Shown: positions 37,529 through 45,965 of the stretch, piece by piece
Layout of the letters: every line of letters starts with the position of its first letter
Numbering within the stretch: position 1 is the first letter of the stretch
Assembly (NCBI RefSeq): GCF_027531815.1
Contig: NZ_JAPZSK010000005.1
Span: 1-64,000 of the forward strand
Direction: 5' to 3'
DNA length: 64,000 bases
Source of the DNA: Gemmatimonas sp.
GTDB lineage: Bacteria; Gemmatimonadota; Gemmatimonadetes; Gemmatimonadales; Gemmatimonadaceae
Notes under the pieces: generated by a model
The model's input: only the letters and a program-made list of their open reading frames with translations
Told to the model about the DNA's origin: nothing
The model's database searches: none
Program-made: the position numbers and the translations under genes

Positions 37529-38181
37529 CACTGGAACGGCCTACGGTCCTGCTGGTCGATGACCACGCCCTGGTGCGCCGCGGCCTCGCACTCCTCTTGG
37601 CCAGCGATGGACGGTATCGGGTGATCGCGGAAGCGAGCAACGGCGCGATGGCGCTGGACCTCATCGCCCGGCACCGGCCGACGTTGGTCCTCCTCGACCT
37701 GTCGATGCCCAAGCTGGATGGCCTTGGGGCGTTGCGCCAACTCCGCAAGATGCCGCGTCGACCGCGTATCCTGGTGCTGTCGATGTACGACGATGACCAG
37801 TTTGTCGCCCAGGCCATGAGCGATGGTGCCGACGGCTACTTGCTGAAAGATGCGATGGACGACGAGCTCTTCGAGGCGATGAACGCGGTGCTGGCGGGGC
37901 AGCGGTATCTGGCGTCCGGCATCAACCAGAGACGCCTGGAAAACGTCTCGGTGCAATCCAGCGACCTCACCGCGCGCGAGCGTGAAGTGCTGCAACTGAT
38001 TGCCAATGGGCAGACGACCTCCCAGGCAGCGGAACAGCTCGCCATCTCCCCGCACACGGCCACGCGGCACCGCGCGAACCTGATGCGGAAGCTGGGGGTG
38101 CACAATCAGGCCGAGCTGGTGCGGACGGCGGTCCAGCGCGGGCTGATCGTCTTTGGGCGCACCAGCAGCGGACGGGAGTGA
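37525..38181 (+). CDS. NarL/FixJ-family response regulator
   Basis: This 218-aa regulator has a receiver domain with D12-D13 and phospho-acceptor D58 in LLDLSMPKLDG, and the conserved K in YLLKDAM. A LuxR-type helix-turn-helix follows (about 150-210; LTAREREVLQLIANGQTTSQAAEQLAIS is the start). It is coupled to the upstream kinase. It ends 153 bases before hupS, and this pair sits between hypB and the structural genes, so it is the obvious candidate to control the hydrogenase promoter. A palindrome GATTGtgctgCAATC at 38281 may be its site. Confidence 0.88.
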   Translation: MTLERPTVLLVDDHALVRRGLALLLASDGRYRVIAEASNGAMALDLIARHRPTLVLLDLSMPKLDGLGALRQLRKMPRRPRILVLSMYDDDQFVAQAMSDGADGYLLKDAMDDELFEAMNAVLAGQRYLASGINQRRLENVSVQSSDLTAREREVLQLIANGQTTSQAAEQLAISPHTATRHRANLMRKLGVHNQAELVRTAVQRGLIVFGRTSSGRE

Positions 38182-38280
38182 AGCCCGGCTGTCCGGGGTC
38201 CGGGGCTGGCCACGGTGACATGCCGCCGGAGCTCACCCGACTAGCCAGAACATGCTATTGCTGGCCTTTGTGCACGGGCC

Positions 38281-38295
38281 GATTGTGCTGCAATC
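38281..38295. promoter_or_regulatory. Palindrome upstream of hupS
   Basis: GATTG (38281-38285) and CAATC (38291-38295) form a dyad with a 5-base centre, 40 bases before the hupS ATG. A second small dyad AACCT/AGGTT (38308-38320) lies closer. The 153-base gap carries no gene. It could be the binding site for the NarL-type regulator. No sigma-54 pattern was found. Confidence 0.4.
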
Positions 38296-38334
38296 AACGG
38301 ATGGCTCAACCTCGAAGGTTCTGGAGAGGACGCA

Positions 38335-39306
38335 ATGGCGACCGTGTTGTGGCTGCAGGGCGGTGCGTGTTCGGGTAACACGATGTCGTTTCTGAATGCT
38401 GAGGAACCGACCGCGGTCGACCTCGTGACGGACTTTGGAGTCGACCTACTGTGGCACCCGTCGATCGGGATGGAAATGGGCGAGAACGCCCAGCGCCTCT
38501 TCCATGACCTGGCCTCGGGCAAGAAGCAGCTCGACATCTTCGTCTTCGAGGGAACCGTCATCCTCGGCCCCAACGGAACGGGGCGGTTCAACATGTTCGC
38601 TGACCGCCCGATGAAGGACTGGGTGGCCGAGCTGTCGGCGCAGGCTGGCGCCGTCGTGGCCATTGGCGACTGTGCCTGCTGGGGCGGTATCCCCGCCACG
38701 GAACCGAACCCGGTGGACAACGTCGGCCTGCAATACCTGAAGCGAAAGCAGGGCGGATTCCTCGGCGCCGACTTCGTGTCGAAGTGGGGGCTCCCGGTCA
38801 TCAACATTCCCGGCTGTCCGGCGCATCCGGACTGGATCACGCAGATCCTCGTGGCGATCGCGGCCGGCCGTGCCGGCGACATTGCGCTCGACGAACTGCA
38901 GCGCCCGCAGACGTTCTTCAAGACCTTCACGCAGACCGGCTGCACGCGGGTGCAGTACTTCGAGTACAAGCAGAGTACCGTGGAGTTCGGTCAGGGCACG
39001 CGTCAGGGGTGCCTCTTCTACGAAATGGGCTGCCGCGGCCCAATGACGCGCTCTCCATGCAACCGCATCCTCTGGAACCGACAGAGCTCCAAGACGCGCG
39101 CCGGCATGCCCTGCACCGGCTGCACCGAACCCGAGTTCCCGTTCCACGAGCTCAAGCCCGGCACCGTGTTCAAGACGCAGAAGATCAGTGGCACGATCCC
39201 GAAGGAAGTACCGACCGGCTCCGACCACGTGTCCTACATGGCACATGCCGCTGCCGCGCGCGTCGCAGCGCCGAAGTGGTCGAAAGAAGACATGTTCGTG
39301 GTCTGA
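38335..39306 (+). CDS. hupS: Group 2a [NiFe] uptake hydrogenase, small subunit
   Basis: The small subunit carries the iron-sulfur relay that takes electrons from H2 oxidation. The 323-aa product has no Tat signal, so the enzyme is cytoplasmic or on the inner side of the membrane. Its start MATVLWLQGGACSGNTMSFL is a group 2a signature. C12-S-G-N15 replaces the usual CxxC of the proximal [4Fe-4S] cluster, which matches the all-[3Fe-4S] chain known for Huc. Other ligands sit in GDCACWGG, GCPAHP, GCTR, GCLFYEMGC, PC and CTGCTEPEFP. GGAGAGGA lies 5-12 bases before the ATG. Confidence 0.96.
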   Translation: MATVLWLQGGACSGNTMSFLNAEEPTAVDLVTDFGVDLLWHPSIGMEMGENAQRLFHDLASGKKQLDIFVFEGTVILGPNGTGRFNMFADRPMKDWVAELSAQAGAVVAIGDCACWGGIPATEPNPVDNVGLQYLKRKQGGFLGADFVSKWGLPVINIPGCPAHPDWITQILVAIAAGRAGDIALDELQRPQTFFKTFTQTGCTRVQYFEYKQSTVEFGQGTRQGCLFYEMGCRGPMTRSPCNRILWNRQSSKTRAGMPCTGCTEPEFPFHELKPGTVFKTQKISGTIPKEVPTGSDHVSYMAHAAAARVAAPKWSKEDMFVV

Positions 39307-39336
39307 CCCCTCTATTCCCACCGGAGTTCAATCACA

Positions 39337-40968
39337 GTGGCAACGTCAACACTGCCCATGCCGGACAAGATGCGCATCAGCCCGCTCGGACGCGTCGAGG
39401 GTGACCTCGACCTGCGCGTCACGCTGCGAGATGGTGTTGTCACGGATGCGTGGACGGAAGCATCGATGTTTCGCGGGTTCGAAATCATTCTTCGCGGCAA
39501 GGACCCGCAGGCCGGCCTGATCGTCACACCACGCATCTGCGGCATCTGCGGCGGTTCGCACCTGTACAAGGCGTGTTATGCCCTCGACACCGCGTGGCGC
39601 ACGCACGTGCCGCGCAACGCAACGCTCATCCGCAACATCGCGCAGGCCTGCGAGACACTGCTGAGTATCCCGCGCTGGTTTTACGCCCTGTTCGCGATCG
39701 ACCTCACCAACAAGAATTACGCCCACCTGCCGGAATACGACGAAGTGGTGCGCCGCTTCGCCCCGTTTGTCGGCACCAGCTATGAGCCCGGCGTCACGCT
39801 CTCAGGCAAACCAGTCGAGATCTACGCCCTGTTCGGTGGACAGTGGCCACACTCGAGCTTCATGATCCCCGGTGGCGTCATGTGCGCCCCGACGCTCTCT
39901 GATGTCACCCGCGCGATCGCGATCCTCGACTACTGGAAGCGCGAATGGCTGGAGAAGCAGTGGCTTGGGTGCTCGGTCGAGCGCTGGATGGAGATAAAGA
40001 GCTGGAACGACCTGTTGGTGTGGGCCGACGAGAACGACAGCCAACGGAATTCCGACTGCGGCCTGTTCCTGCGCTTCGCCTTGCGGGCGGGCCTCGACAA
40101 GTTTGGCCAGGGATGCGGCTCGTTCATCGCCACCGGTACCTACTTCAAGCCGGAACTGTACGAAAACCCGACCGTCGATGGCCGGAACGCGGCGCTGATC
40201 AGCCGCTCCGGCATCTACGATGGCAGCAAGAAGGCGTTCCATGACTTCGACCACCTTAACGTACGCGAAGACATCACGAACTCCTTCTACCGTGGCCAGA
40301 GCCTGCTGCACCCGTGGCAAGGCGAGACCGATCCCATCGATCCACTCGATGGCCACAAGCAGGGCAAGTACTCGTGGGCCAAATCGCCGCGCTACAATGT
40401 GCCGAATGTGGGGACCATGCCACTCGAGGCCGGCCCGCTCTCGCGCCAGATCATCGCCGGCCGCGCCGCTGACGCCAGCCATCAGGACTACGATCCGTTC
40501 ATCCTCGACGCGGTCAACACCATCGGTCCGAACGTGCTGACCCGTGTCATGGCCCGCATGCACGAAGCGCCCAAGTACGCCGTCTGGGTGCGTCAGTGGC
40601 TCGATCAGCTCGACCTGCACGACAAGTTCTATACCAAGCCCATTGAGCACACCGAAGGGCGCGGTTTTGGTGCCACGGAAGCGGCCCGCGGCTCGCTGTC
40701 AGACTGGATCGTGATCAGCAATGGTCGCATCGAGAACTATCAGGTGATCACACCGACCGCGTGGAACATCGGCCCGCGCGATGGCACCGGCATCAACGGA
40801 CCCATGGAGCAAGCGTTCATCGGTGCGGAAATCAAGGATCCCACCGATCCGGTCGAGATGGGCATCGTGGCCCGCTCGTTCGATTCGTGCCTGGTGTGCA
40901 CGGTACACGCCTACGACGAAAAGACCGGCAAGGAACTGTCGAGCTTCCGTATCGGCGAGATGGGATGA
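39337..40968 (+). CDS. hupL: Group 2a [NiFe] uptake hydrogenase, large subunit
   Basis: The large subunit binds the NiFe(CN)2CO centre that splits H2. The 543-aa product has the L1 motif RIC68-GIC71-GGSH and the L2 motif C518-LV-C521-TVH524. The protease should cleave after H524, releasing 19 residues. Both cysteine pairs are intact. Sequence around L1, for example SPLGRVEGDLDLRVTL, fits the cyanobacterial/mycobacterial (Hup/Huc) group rather than group 1. The start is GTG 39337, 30 bases after hupS, and it overlaps the protease gene by four bases. Confidence 0.96.
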   Translation: MATSTLPMPDKMRISPLGRVEGDLDLRVTLRDGVVTDAWTEASMFRGFEIILRGKDPQAGLIVTPRICGICGGSHLYKACYALDTAWRTHVPRNATLIRNIAQACETLLSIPRWFYALFAIDLTNKNYAHLPEYDEVVRRFAPFVGTSYEPGVTLSGKPVEIYALFGGQWPHSSFMIPGGVMCAPTLSDVTRAIAILDYWKREWLEKQWLGCSVERWMEIKSWNDLLVWADENDSQRNSDCGLFLRFALRAGLDKFGQGCGSFIATGTYFKPELYENPTVDGRNAALISRSGIYDGSKKAFHDFDHLNVREDITNSFYRGQSLLHPWQGETDPIDPLDGHKQGKYSWAKSPRYNVPNVGTMPLEAGPLSRQIIAGRAADASHQDYDPFILDAVNTIGPNVLTRVMARMHEAPKYAVWVRQWLDQLDLHDKFYTKPIEHTEGRGFGATEAARGSLSDWIVISNGRIENYQVITPTAWNIGPRDGTGINGPMEQAFIGAEIKDPTDPVEMGIVARSFDSCLVCTVHAYDEKTGKELSSFRIGEMG

Positions 40969-41510
40969 CTCCGGAGGTGCGTGCGCCATCCGTTTCGGCG
41001 GTACATCACGAGGCGTCGGGCCCGGTGAAGGATGCCGGGCCCGTTCGCACGTTGATCATCGGATGTGGAAACATCCTGCGCGGCGACGATGCCGTTGGGC
41101 CGGTGTTCATTCGTTCCCTGTGGGAACGCGGCGTGCCCGCTGGCGTGCGCTGCGCCGATGGCGGCACGGGTGGCATGGATGTCGCCTTTCAGATGCGAGG
41201 TGTGCCGCACGTCATCCTGGTGGACGCCTGTCGTAGCGGCTCGGAACCCGGCGCACTGTTCAAACTGCCTGGCAGCGAGGTGGAGCATCTCCCACCGCTG
41301 GCCGGCATCAACCTGCATGCCTTTCGTTGGGACCACGCGCTGGCCTTTGCGCGCTGGCTGCTGAAAGAAGAGTACCCGAAGACCATCACGGTGTACCTGA
41401 TCGAGGGACAGCACTTCACCGTGGGGGAGGCGCTGTCGCCGGCCGTCGAGGCGTCCATGCACCGTCTGGCGGACCTGCTGCTGGCGGAGTTGCACGATGC
41501 AGCGGCGTGA
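40965..41510 (+). CDS. Hydrogenase maturation protease (HupD/HucD)
   Basis: This 181-aa endopeptidase removes the HupL C-terminal tail after nickel insertion. Family features are IIGCGNILRGDDAVGP (about 31-46), the ILVDAC strand and a late His in GQHFTVGEALSPAVEASM. Metal-binding acidic residues of the family are retained (D in RGDDAVG, D in VDAC). About 28 extra residues at the start (MTPEVRAPSVSAVHHEASG) precede the core and may be a start-site artefact. The ATG overlaps the hupL stop by four bases, and the gene overlaps the next one by 14 bases. Confidence 0.92.
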   Translation: MTPEVRAPSVSAVHHEASGPVKDAGPVRTLIIGCGNILRGDDAVGPVFIRSLWERGVPAGVRCADGGTGGMDVAFQMRGVPHVILVDACRSGSEPGALFKLPGSEVEHLPPLAGINLHAFRWDHALAFARWLLKEEYPKTITVYLIEGQHFTVGEALSPAVEASMHRLADLLLAELHDAAA

Positions 41511-41799
41511 CGTCGAATTCACGGACCACGGCTACCTCGTCCTGCGCGCCGAGGTGGCGCAGGAGTTCTTCCCGTTCAACGTGCTGGTCGCGCTGCGACG
41601 CGGACCGGAACTGTGGTTGCTGCCCACCCGCGGGGCCGCAGCCGGTGGGCTGATCCTGAAGCAGCGCAACCTGCGTGGCGACCGGAGCGTGCTTGTTCGC
41701 GAGACGCTCGACGACGTGATCCCACACGGCACCCGGCCGGCCTTCTGGGACGACGCCAACGGGGCGTTGCGCGTGGCCCTGGTCGAGCCTGATGCCTGA
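41497..41799 (+). CDS. Small hydrogenase-cluster protein, 100 aa
   Basis: I do not recognise a named family. The 100-aa protein starts inside the protease gene (14-base overlap) and is predicted beta-rich: FFPFNVLVALRRGPELWLLP. No cysteines are present. It lies between the maturation protease and the TPR gene, a position where group 2a clusters usually have small conserved proteins. By context it could assist folding or large-subunit maturation, but no catalytic motif supports this. The next gene overlaps its end by eight bases. Confidence 0.7.
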   Translation: MQRRDVEFTDHGYLVLRAEVAQEFFPFNVLVALRRGPELWLLPTRGAAAGGLILKQRNLRGDRSVLVRETLDDVIPHGTRPAFWDDANGALRVALVEPDA

Positions 41800-42022
41800 G
41801 CCTCTCCGCTCATCCGAGGCCATCGACTGTCGTGCGATTATCACCGAGGAACAGGGACGTTTTGTGCTGACCCTCGAGATTCTGATGGTGCCAGACCGGC
41901 CGGACTACATCGTACGTCATCGAATTGCCGACTACCCCACGCGTCAGCGCGCCGAGGTAGCCGCGAAGTGGACGGTAAATGCCGCCAACCGAAATCTCCC
42001 GCACCCTCCTCTGGGGTTCTGA
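41792..42022 (+). CDS. Small hydrogenase-cluster protein, 76 aa
   Basis: This 76-aa protein is not recognised. It has a central strand pair (GRFVLTLEILMVPDRPDYIVRHRIADYPT) and a C-terminal helix (QRAEVAAKWTVNAANRNL). It has one cysteine (CRAI, residue 13). It overlaps the 100-aa gene by eight bases and its stop TGA overlaps the next ATG by one base. The tight spacing argues it is a genuine translated gene of the hydrogenase operon. Function unknown. Confidence 0.65.
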   Translation: MPEPLRSSEAIDCRAIITEEQGRFVLTLEILMVPDRPDYIVRHRIADYPTRQRAEVAAKWTVNAANRNLPHPPLGF

Positions 42023-43284
42023 TGTCTGTGTCTCTCTCGCATCCGCAGCCGCTCGGCATCTTTCCATACCCGGCGGGCCTGCTACTGCTTCCCGACTGCA
42101 CCGAGCCCACGGCTGACGCGGCGCGCGCCGCCCTCATGCGCGGCGCCGTACCGGACGTCATGCCCACCGCCTGGCACTTCATGGGCGATGCGCTGGAGGG
42201 GCAGATCGACGCAGCGCTGGCGGCGCTGCGTGACGACCCGTCGCCACTGGCCGGCTACAACCGCTTCGTGCTCGGTGGCGATGAGGCGGGCTGCCGGCGC
42301 GCACTGAACAGTGGCGATGCCGTGCTGCAGGCCATGACGGCCACCGCGATGTTCGTGCAGGGCGCGGTCGACGAGCTGCCCAGTGACACTCTCGTTCACG
42401 GCGAACTCCGCGCCAATGTGCTGATGGCTCGTGCGGCGGCCAGTATCGACGCCGGGCACGAGGCCGACGCGGCGGCGCGGCTCGCCGAGGGCATCGCCGC
42501 CTGCCAACACAGCTCCCCCGTACTGGCCGCCCAGCTTACCGCTCAGCTCGCGCAACTCCAGCCCAACCTTCCCGAAGCCTCGGTGCAGCGCACGGTGTCG
42601 CTCTGGCGCAGCGCCATCGCGCTCGCGGGTGATACACCGTTACCGCATCTGCGCGGCGACCTGCGTATCGGGCTCGCCATCACGTTGCACGAAGCCTCGG
42701 GCGAGCGCCGCGACATGCTCGTCGAGGCCGTCAAGACGTACCAGGATGCTCTGCACCATGGCATCACGCTGGAGGACACGCCGGAGACGTACGCGCTGGC
42801 CCAGAACAATATCGGGCTTGCCTATCTCAGCATGCCGATGACCGACGCAGGCGACAAACTGCGACACGCGGTGGCGGTGCAGAGCTTCCGCGAGGCGCTC
42901 AAGGTGTACACGCCAGAGACACATCTCGAAGCGTGGGCCAGCACGATGCTCAACATGGCCAACGCGCTGCAGTACCTGCCCTCGGCACGCCCGGAAGAAC
43001 ACCTGATCCAGGCCGTCGAGACCTACGAACAGCTGCTCGAGGTCCGCAATAGGGCCATGGACCCGCTCGGCTACGCCCGCCTCCTCGCCAACCAGGCCAA
43101 CGCGCTCGCACACCTCGGGATGTTTCAGCCCGCCACCGAAAAATTCACCGAAGCGCACAAGCTGCTCCATTGGCATGGCGAAGCCGAGCTGGCCGCGTCC
43201 ATTCTCGAGCAGCTCGAGCGGATCAATGCCCAACTGTCCACCGTGGCTTCCGGCAGCGACGCGACCACCGGAGGCGGCGCCTGA
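42022..43284 (+). CDS. TPR-like hydrogenase-cluster protein
   Basis: This 420-aa helical protein has tetratricopeptide-like repeats over about 125-400 (ALAQNNIGLAYLSMP and ARLLANQANALAHLGMFQPATEKFTEAHKLL, for example). The first 100 residues form another helical domain with an opening GIFPYPAGLLLLPDC. It has no signal peptide. A TPR-type scaffold occurs in several group 2a loci, where it may bring maturation factors to the large subunit. Its start overlaps the previous stop by one base and its stop overlaps the next ATG by one base. Confidence 0.75.
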   Translation: MSVSLSHPQPLGIFPYPAGLLLLPDCTEPTADAARAALMRGAVPDVMPTAWHFMGDALEGQIDAALAALRDDPSPLAGYNRFVLGGDEAGCRRALNSGDAVLQAMTATAMFVQGAVDELPSDTLVHGELRANVLMARAAASIDAGHEADAAARLAEGIAACQHSSPVLAAQLTAQLAQLQPNLPEASVQRTVSLWRSAIALAGDTPLPHLRGDLRIGLAITLHEASGERRDMLVEAVKTYQDALHHGITLEDTPETYALAQNNIGLAYLSMPMTDAGDKLRHAVAVQSFREALKVYTPETHLEAWASTMLNMANALQYLPSARPEEHLIQAVETYEQLLEVRNRAMDPLGYARLLANQANALAHLGMFQPATEKFTEAHKLLHWHGEAELAASILEQLERINAQLSTVASGSDATTGGGA

Positions 43285-43661
43285 TGGATATCCACGCACG
43301 GCAGCAGTTCGATTTCTTCTTCAATGCGGCCATCGAACGGTTTGTCGACCGCGTCGAGCAGCGCTGCGGGGGCCCCGTGCCGGCGCTCGAAAGGCTGCGC
43401 ACCGACCCCAATGGCGCGGGCGTTTGGCTTGAGGAGTTCACGGCCGCGCTATTCCGCGACTTTCTGCTCGACAACGTCGCCGGGTCAGCGTTCATCCTGC
43501 AGGCGCTGGCACGGCGGCCCAACACCGCCACACTCATGCCGGACATGACCGTCGAGCAGGCCATGAGCGCCATGGCTCGGAGTGCCTTCGCGGCAGTGCT
43601 GCGCATCAAGACCGACGAGCAGTTGGAGCAGCGCCTCGCGTTTCAGGTGGTGGACGAATGA
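43284..43661 (+). CDS. Hydrogenase-cluster helical protein, 125 aa
   Basis: This 125-aa protein is not recognised. It is predicted all-helical (HARQQFDFFFNAAIERFVDRV and EQAMSAMARSAFAAVLRIKTDEQLEQRL), with one cysteine near residue 28 and no signal peptide or membrane segment. The ATG at 43284 overlaps the TPR stop by one base. It is followed by NifU-Rieske with a four-base overlap. The tight coupling shows it belongs to the operon. It may be a partner or chaperone of the NifU-Rieske protein. Function unknown. Confidence 0.65.
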   Translation: MDIHARQQFDFFFNAAIERFVDRVEQRCGGPVPALERLRTDPNGAGVWLEEFTAALFRDFLLDNVAGSAFILQALARRPNTATLMPDMTVEQAMSAMARSAFAAVLRIKTDEQLEQRLAFQVVDE

Positions 43662-44545
43662 GTCAGGCCACCGCGATCCCACCAGCGAGCTCCCCCGTGA
43701 CGGCAGACTCCGAACTCGCGCTGCGCGCCAAGGCGGTGGAAGCAGCGCTCACTGACGTGAAGGGGATGCCAATTGACCACCGGACGCGCGCGGTCGCACT
43801 CAAAGATGCCGTCGAGGCCTTCCACAAGGCTGGGCTCACCCAAATCGTGCGCACCCTGAAGGCCGATCCGCGCGGAATGGAACTGCTGCTCGAACTGGTG
43901 GACGACCCGAATGTCTACGCCCTCTTTGCCATGCACGGCATCGTGAAGGCCGACTTGCGCACCCGTGTCGCCAACGTCGTGGAGACGGTCCGGCCGTACA
44001 CGCAGTCGCACGGCGGTGACGTGGAGCTGGTCGACGTGAAGGACGGCACCGTATACGTGAAGATGGCCGGTGCCTGCAACGGCTGCAGCATGAGCGCGGT
44101 GACCCTGCGCAATGGCGTCGAAGAGGCCCTCCGGGAGCAGTGCCCGGAAATCACCGCCATCGAAGTCGTCCCTAACGAGCCAACGGCCGCCGTGATCCCG
44201 CTGGTGGCACTCCAGCGCGGCGGCGCCAACGCCGGCTGGCTCTCCGGACCAGCGGTGACCGACCTGACGGAAGGGAAGCCGTTCCGTATGGAGCTCACGA
44301 ACGGCAAGAGTCTGGTGTTGCTGCGCTTCGAGAACCAGATCTCCGCCTTCCACAACGCGTGCGCCCATCAGGGGCTACCAATTGATGGGGGGATGGTGGA
44401 CATGGAATCGCGAACCATCACCTGTCCGTGGCACGGCTTTCGTTTTGATTGCCTCTCCGGCGAATGCCTTACCGCACCGCAGGCACAACTGGAGCAGGTC
44501 CCCGTCCGCGTGGACGGTGGCCAGGTCATGGTGCGCCCGGAATGA
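43658..44545 (+). CDS. NifU-domain and Rieske-domain fusion protein
   Basis: This 295-aa fusion has an N-terminal helical part (1-95), a NifU C-terminal domain (about 100-175) with C140-NG-C143, and a Rieske [2Fe-2S] domain (about 195-295). The Rieske ligands are C235-A-H237 and C256-PW-H259. The NifU part may carry or deliver an iron-sulfur cluster and the Rieske part may transfer electrons. Since no cytochrome b or separate electron carrier is encoded in the locus, this protein is a plausible link between hydrogenase and respiratory chain. That role is inferred. It is coupled to neighbours on both sides. Confidence 0.9.
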   Translation: MSQATAIPPASSPVTADSELALRAKAVEAALTDVKGMPIDHRTRAVALKDAVEAFHKAGLTQIVRTLKADPRGMELLLELVDDPNVYALFAMHGIVKADLRTRVANVVETVRPYTQSHGGDVELVDVKDGTVYVKMAGACNGCSMSAVTLRNGVEEALREQCPEITAIEVVPNEPTAAVIPLVALQRGGANAGWLSGPAVTDLTEGKPFRMELTNGKSLVLLRFENQISAFHNACAHQGLPIDGGMVDMESRTITCPWHGFRFDCLSGECLTAPQAQLEQVPVRVDGGQVMVRPE

Positions 44546-45660
44546 AGCCGCTGGTGCGCCTCGGCGCCGCATCGCCATTCGGCCTGGCTCTCCCCTCGGC
44601 GCAACCGACCGCGTCGCAGATGTACGGCCCGCGCGGCGTCTGGTTCAACGACGATGTGCTCATCGTGGCCGATTCCGGTAATCATCGCGTGATGATCTGG
44701 CACGGCATTCCCGGGCACGATGGTGCCGACGCCGACGTAGTGCTCGGTCAGCCCGACTTCACCTCCGAGGGGCCGCGCGACGCGATCGACGGCGTGCACC
44801 TGCCCACCGGTGTACTCGTGGTGGGCGGCCACCTCTGTGTTGCCGATGCCTGGCATCACCGCGTGCTGGTGTGGGACGGCATCCCCACCGTCTCCGGCAC
44901 GGCGCCCGCCTATGCCATTGGCCAGCACCAGCTCACCGATGCGCAGCCAAACCGCGGTGGCAGCGTCACTGCGGCCGGCCTCTATTGGCCGTACGGTATT
45001 GGCTGGCACGCCGGCGTCTTCTGGATCGCTGACACTGGCAACCGTCGGGTGCTGGGGTGGCATGGGCTACCAACCGCAGACCAGCCGGCGGACATTGTGC
45101 TCGGCCAGCCTGACTTCACCTCGAGCGATGAGAATCGTGGCGCCGACGTGAGCGCCAGCTCCTTTCGCTGGCCGCACGCCATTACCGGCATCGGTGAAAC
45201 GCTGTACGTGGCGGATGCGGGCAACCACCGCGTGCTGGGGTGGAATCCGGTACCGCTGGTAGATGGGCCAGCCACTGCGGTCATTGGCCAGCCCGACTTT
45301 ACCTCCAATGCAGAACTGCCACATCGCAGGCAGGGAGCACACCGCATGCGTTTCCCGTATGGACTGGCCAGCAACGGCGACCTGCTCGCGGTGGGGGATA
45401 CGGCCAACAACCGCGTGCTCTTTTGGCCCGCGCCGCCTACGCAGGGCGCAGGATCGCTTGCGCAGAGCGTGATCGGGCAGGAAAACTTCGATGCAGCTGG
45501 TGAGAACCGGTGGAAGGCGGTCGCGGACGACACCCTCTGTTGGCCGTATGGACTCTGGATGCACGATGGCCGCATGGCTATCGCGGATTCCGGCAACAAC
45601 CGCGTGATGCTCTGGGCCACCGCCGACATCACCGCAGACCTTCTTACGTCACAGAGCTGA
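44542..45660 (+). CDS. NHL-repeat beta-propeller protein
   Basis: This 372-aa protein contains about five NHL repeats (variants of ADSGNHRVMIWHGIP, ADTGNRRVLGWHGLP, ADAGNHRVLGWNPVP and similar), each followed by VLGQPDFTS-type turns. It should form a beta-propeller for protein binding. There is no signal peptide. It overlaps the NifU-Rieske gene by four bases and ends two bases before hypC. NHL proteins occur in group 2a clusters and probably help assembly, but the partner is unknown. Confidence 0.85.
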   Translation: MKPLVRLGAASPFGLALPSAQPTASQMYGPRGVWFNDDVLIVADSGNHRVMIWHGIPGHDGADADVVLGQPDFTSEGPRDAIDGVHLPTGVLVVGGHLCVADAWHHRVLVWDGIPTVSGTAPAYAIGQHQLTDAQPNRGGSVTAAGLYWPYGIGWHAGVFWIADTGNRRVLGWHGLPTADQPADIVLGQPDFTSSDENRGADVSASSFRWPHAITGIGETLYVADAGNHRVLGWNPVPLVDGPATAVIGQPDFTSNAELPHRRQGAHRMRFPYGLASNGDLLAVGDTANNRVLFWPAPPTQGAGSLAQSVIGQENFDAAGENRWKAVADDTLCWPYGLWMHDGRMAIADSGNNRVMLWATADITADLLTSQS

Positions 45661-45662
45661 CC

Positions 45663-45965
45663 ATGTGCCTCGCCGTTCCCGGAAAAATCGTGGATATCTT
45701 CGAAGCCAATGGGACCCGTATGGCGAAGCTCGACTTCGGCGGGATCCAGAAGCAGGTCTGCCTGGCGTACCTCCCCGATGCCATCGTCGGTGACTACGCC
45801 ATCGTACACGTGGGCTTCGCCATCAGCCGTATCGACGAAGCCTCCGCGCAGGAAACACTGCGGCATTTCCGCGAGCTCGGCATCCTTGAGGAGGAGCTGG
45901 GGGAAGCAACGCCGGAGGAGTACGCGGCCCCCCATGGCGAGAGCTGCGACCTGGTGCTGCCGTGA
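45663..45965 (+). CDS. hypC: Hydrogenase maturation chaperone HypC
   Basis: HypC binds the iron being assembled with HypD and delivers it to the large subunit precursor. The 100-aa product has the essential N-terminal C2 in MCLAVPGKI and the conserved [12 protein letters not shown]. The C-terminal helix ([16 protein letters not shown]) is longer than in some homologues. The ATG at 45663 follows the NHL stop by two bases, and the stop overlaps hypD by four bases. Confidence 0.95.
   Translation: MCLAVPGKIVDIFEANGTRMAKLDFGGIQKQVCLAYLPDAIVGDYAIVHVGFAISRIDEASAQETLRHFRELGILEEELGEATPEEYAAPHGESCDLVLP

Noticed and set aside
38182-38334. Sigma-54 promoter before hupS
   Set aside because: No GG-N10-GC pair fitting the -24/-12 consensus was found; the closest pairs have spacings of 7 or 12 bases.
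38335-40968. Group 1h (Hhy) hydrogenase
   Set aside because: The small subunit start (WLQGGACSGNTMSFLNAEEP) and large-subunit L2 motif (CLVCTVH) fit group 2a, and group 1h clusters usually lack this NifU-Rieske/NHL/TPR set.
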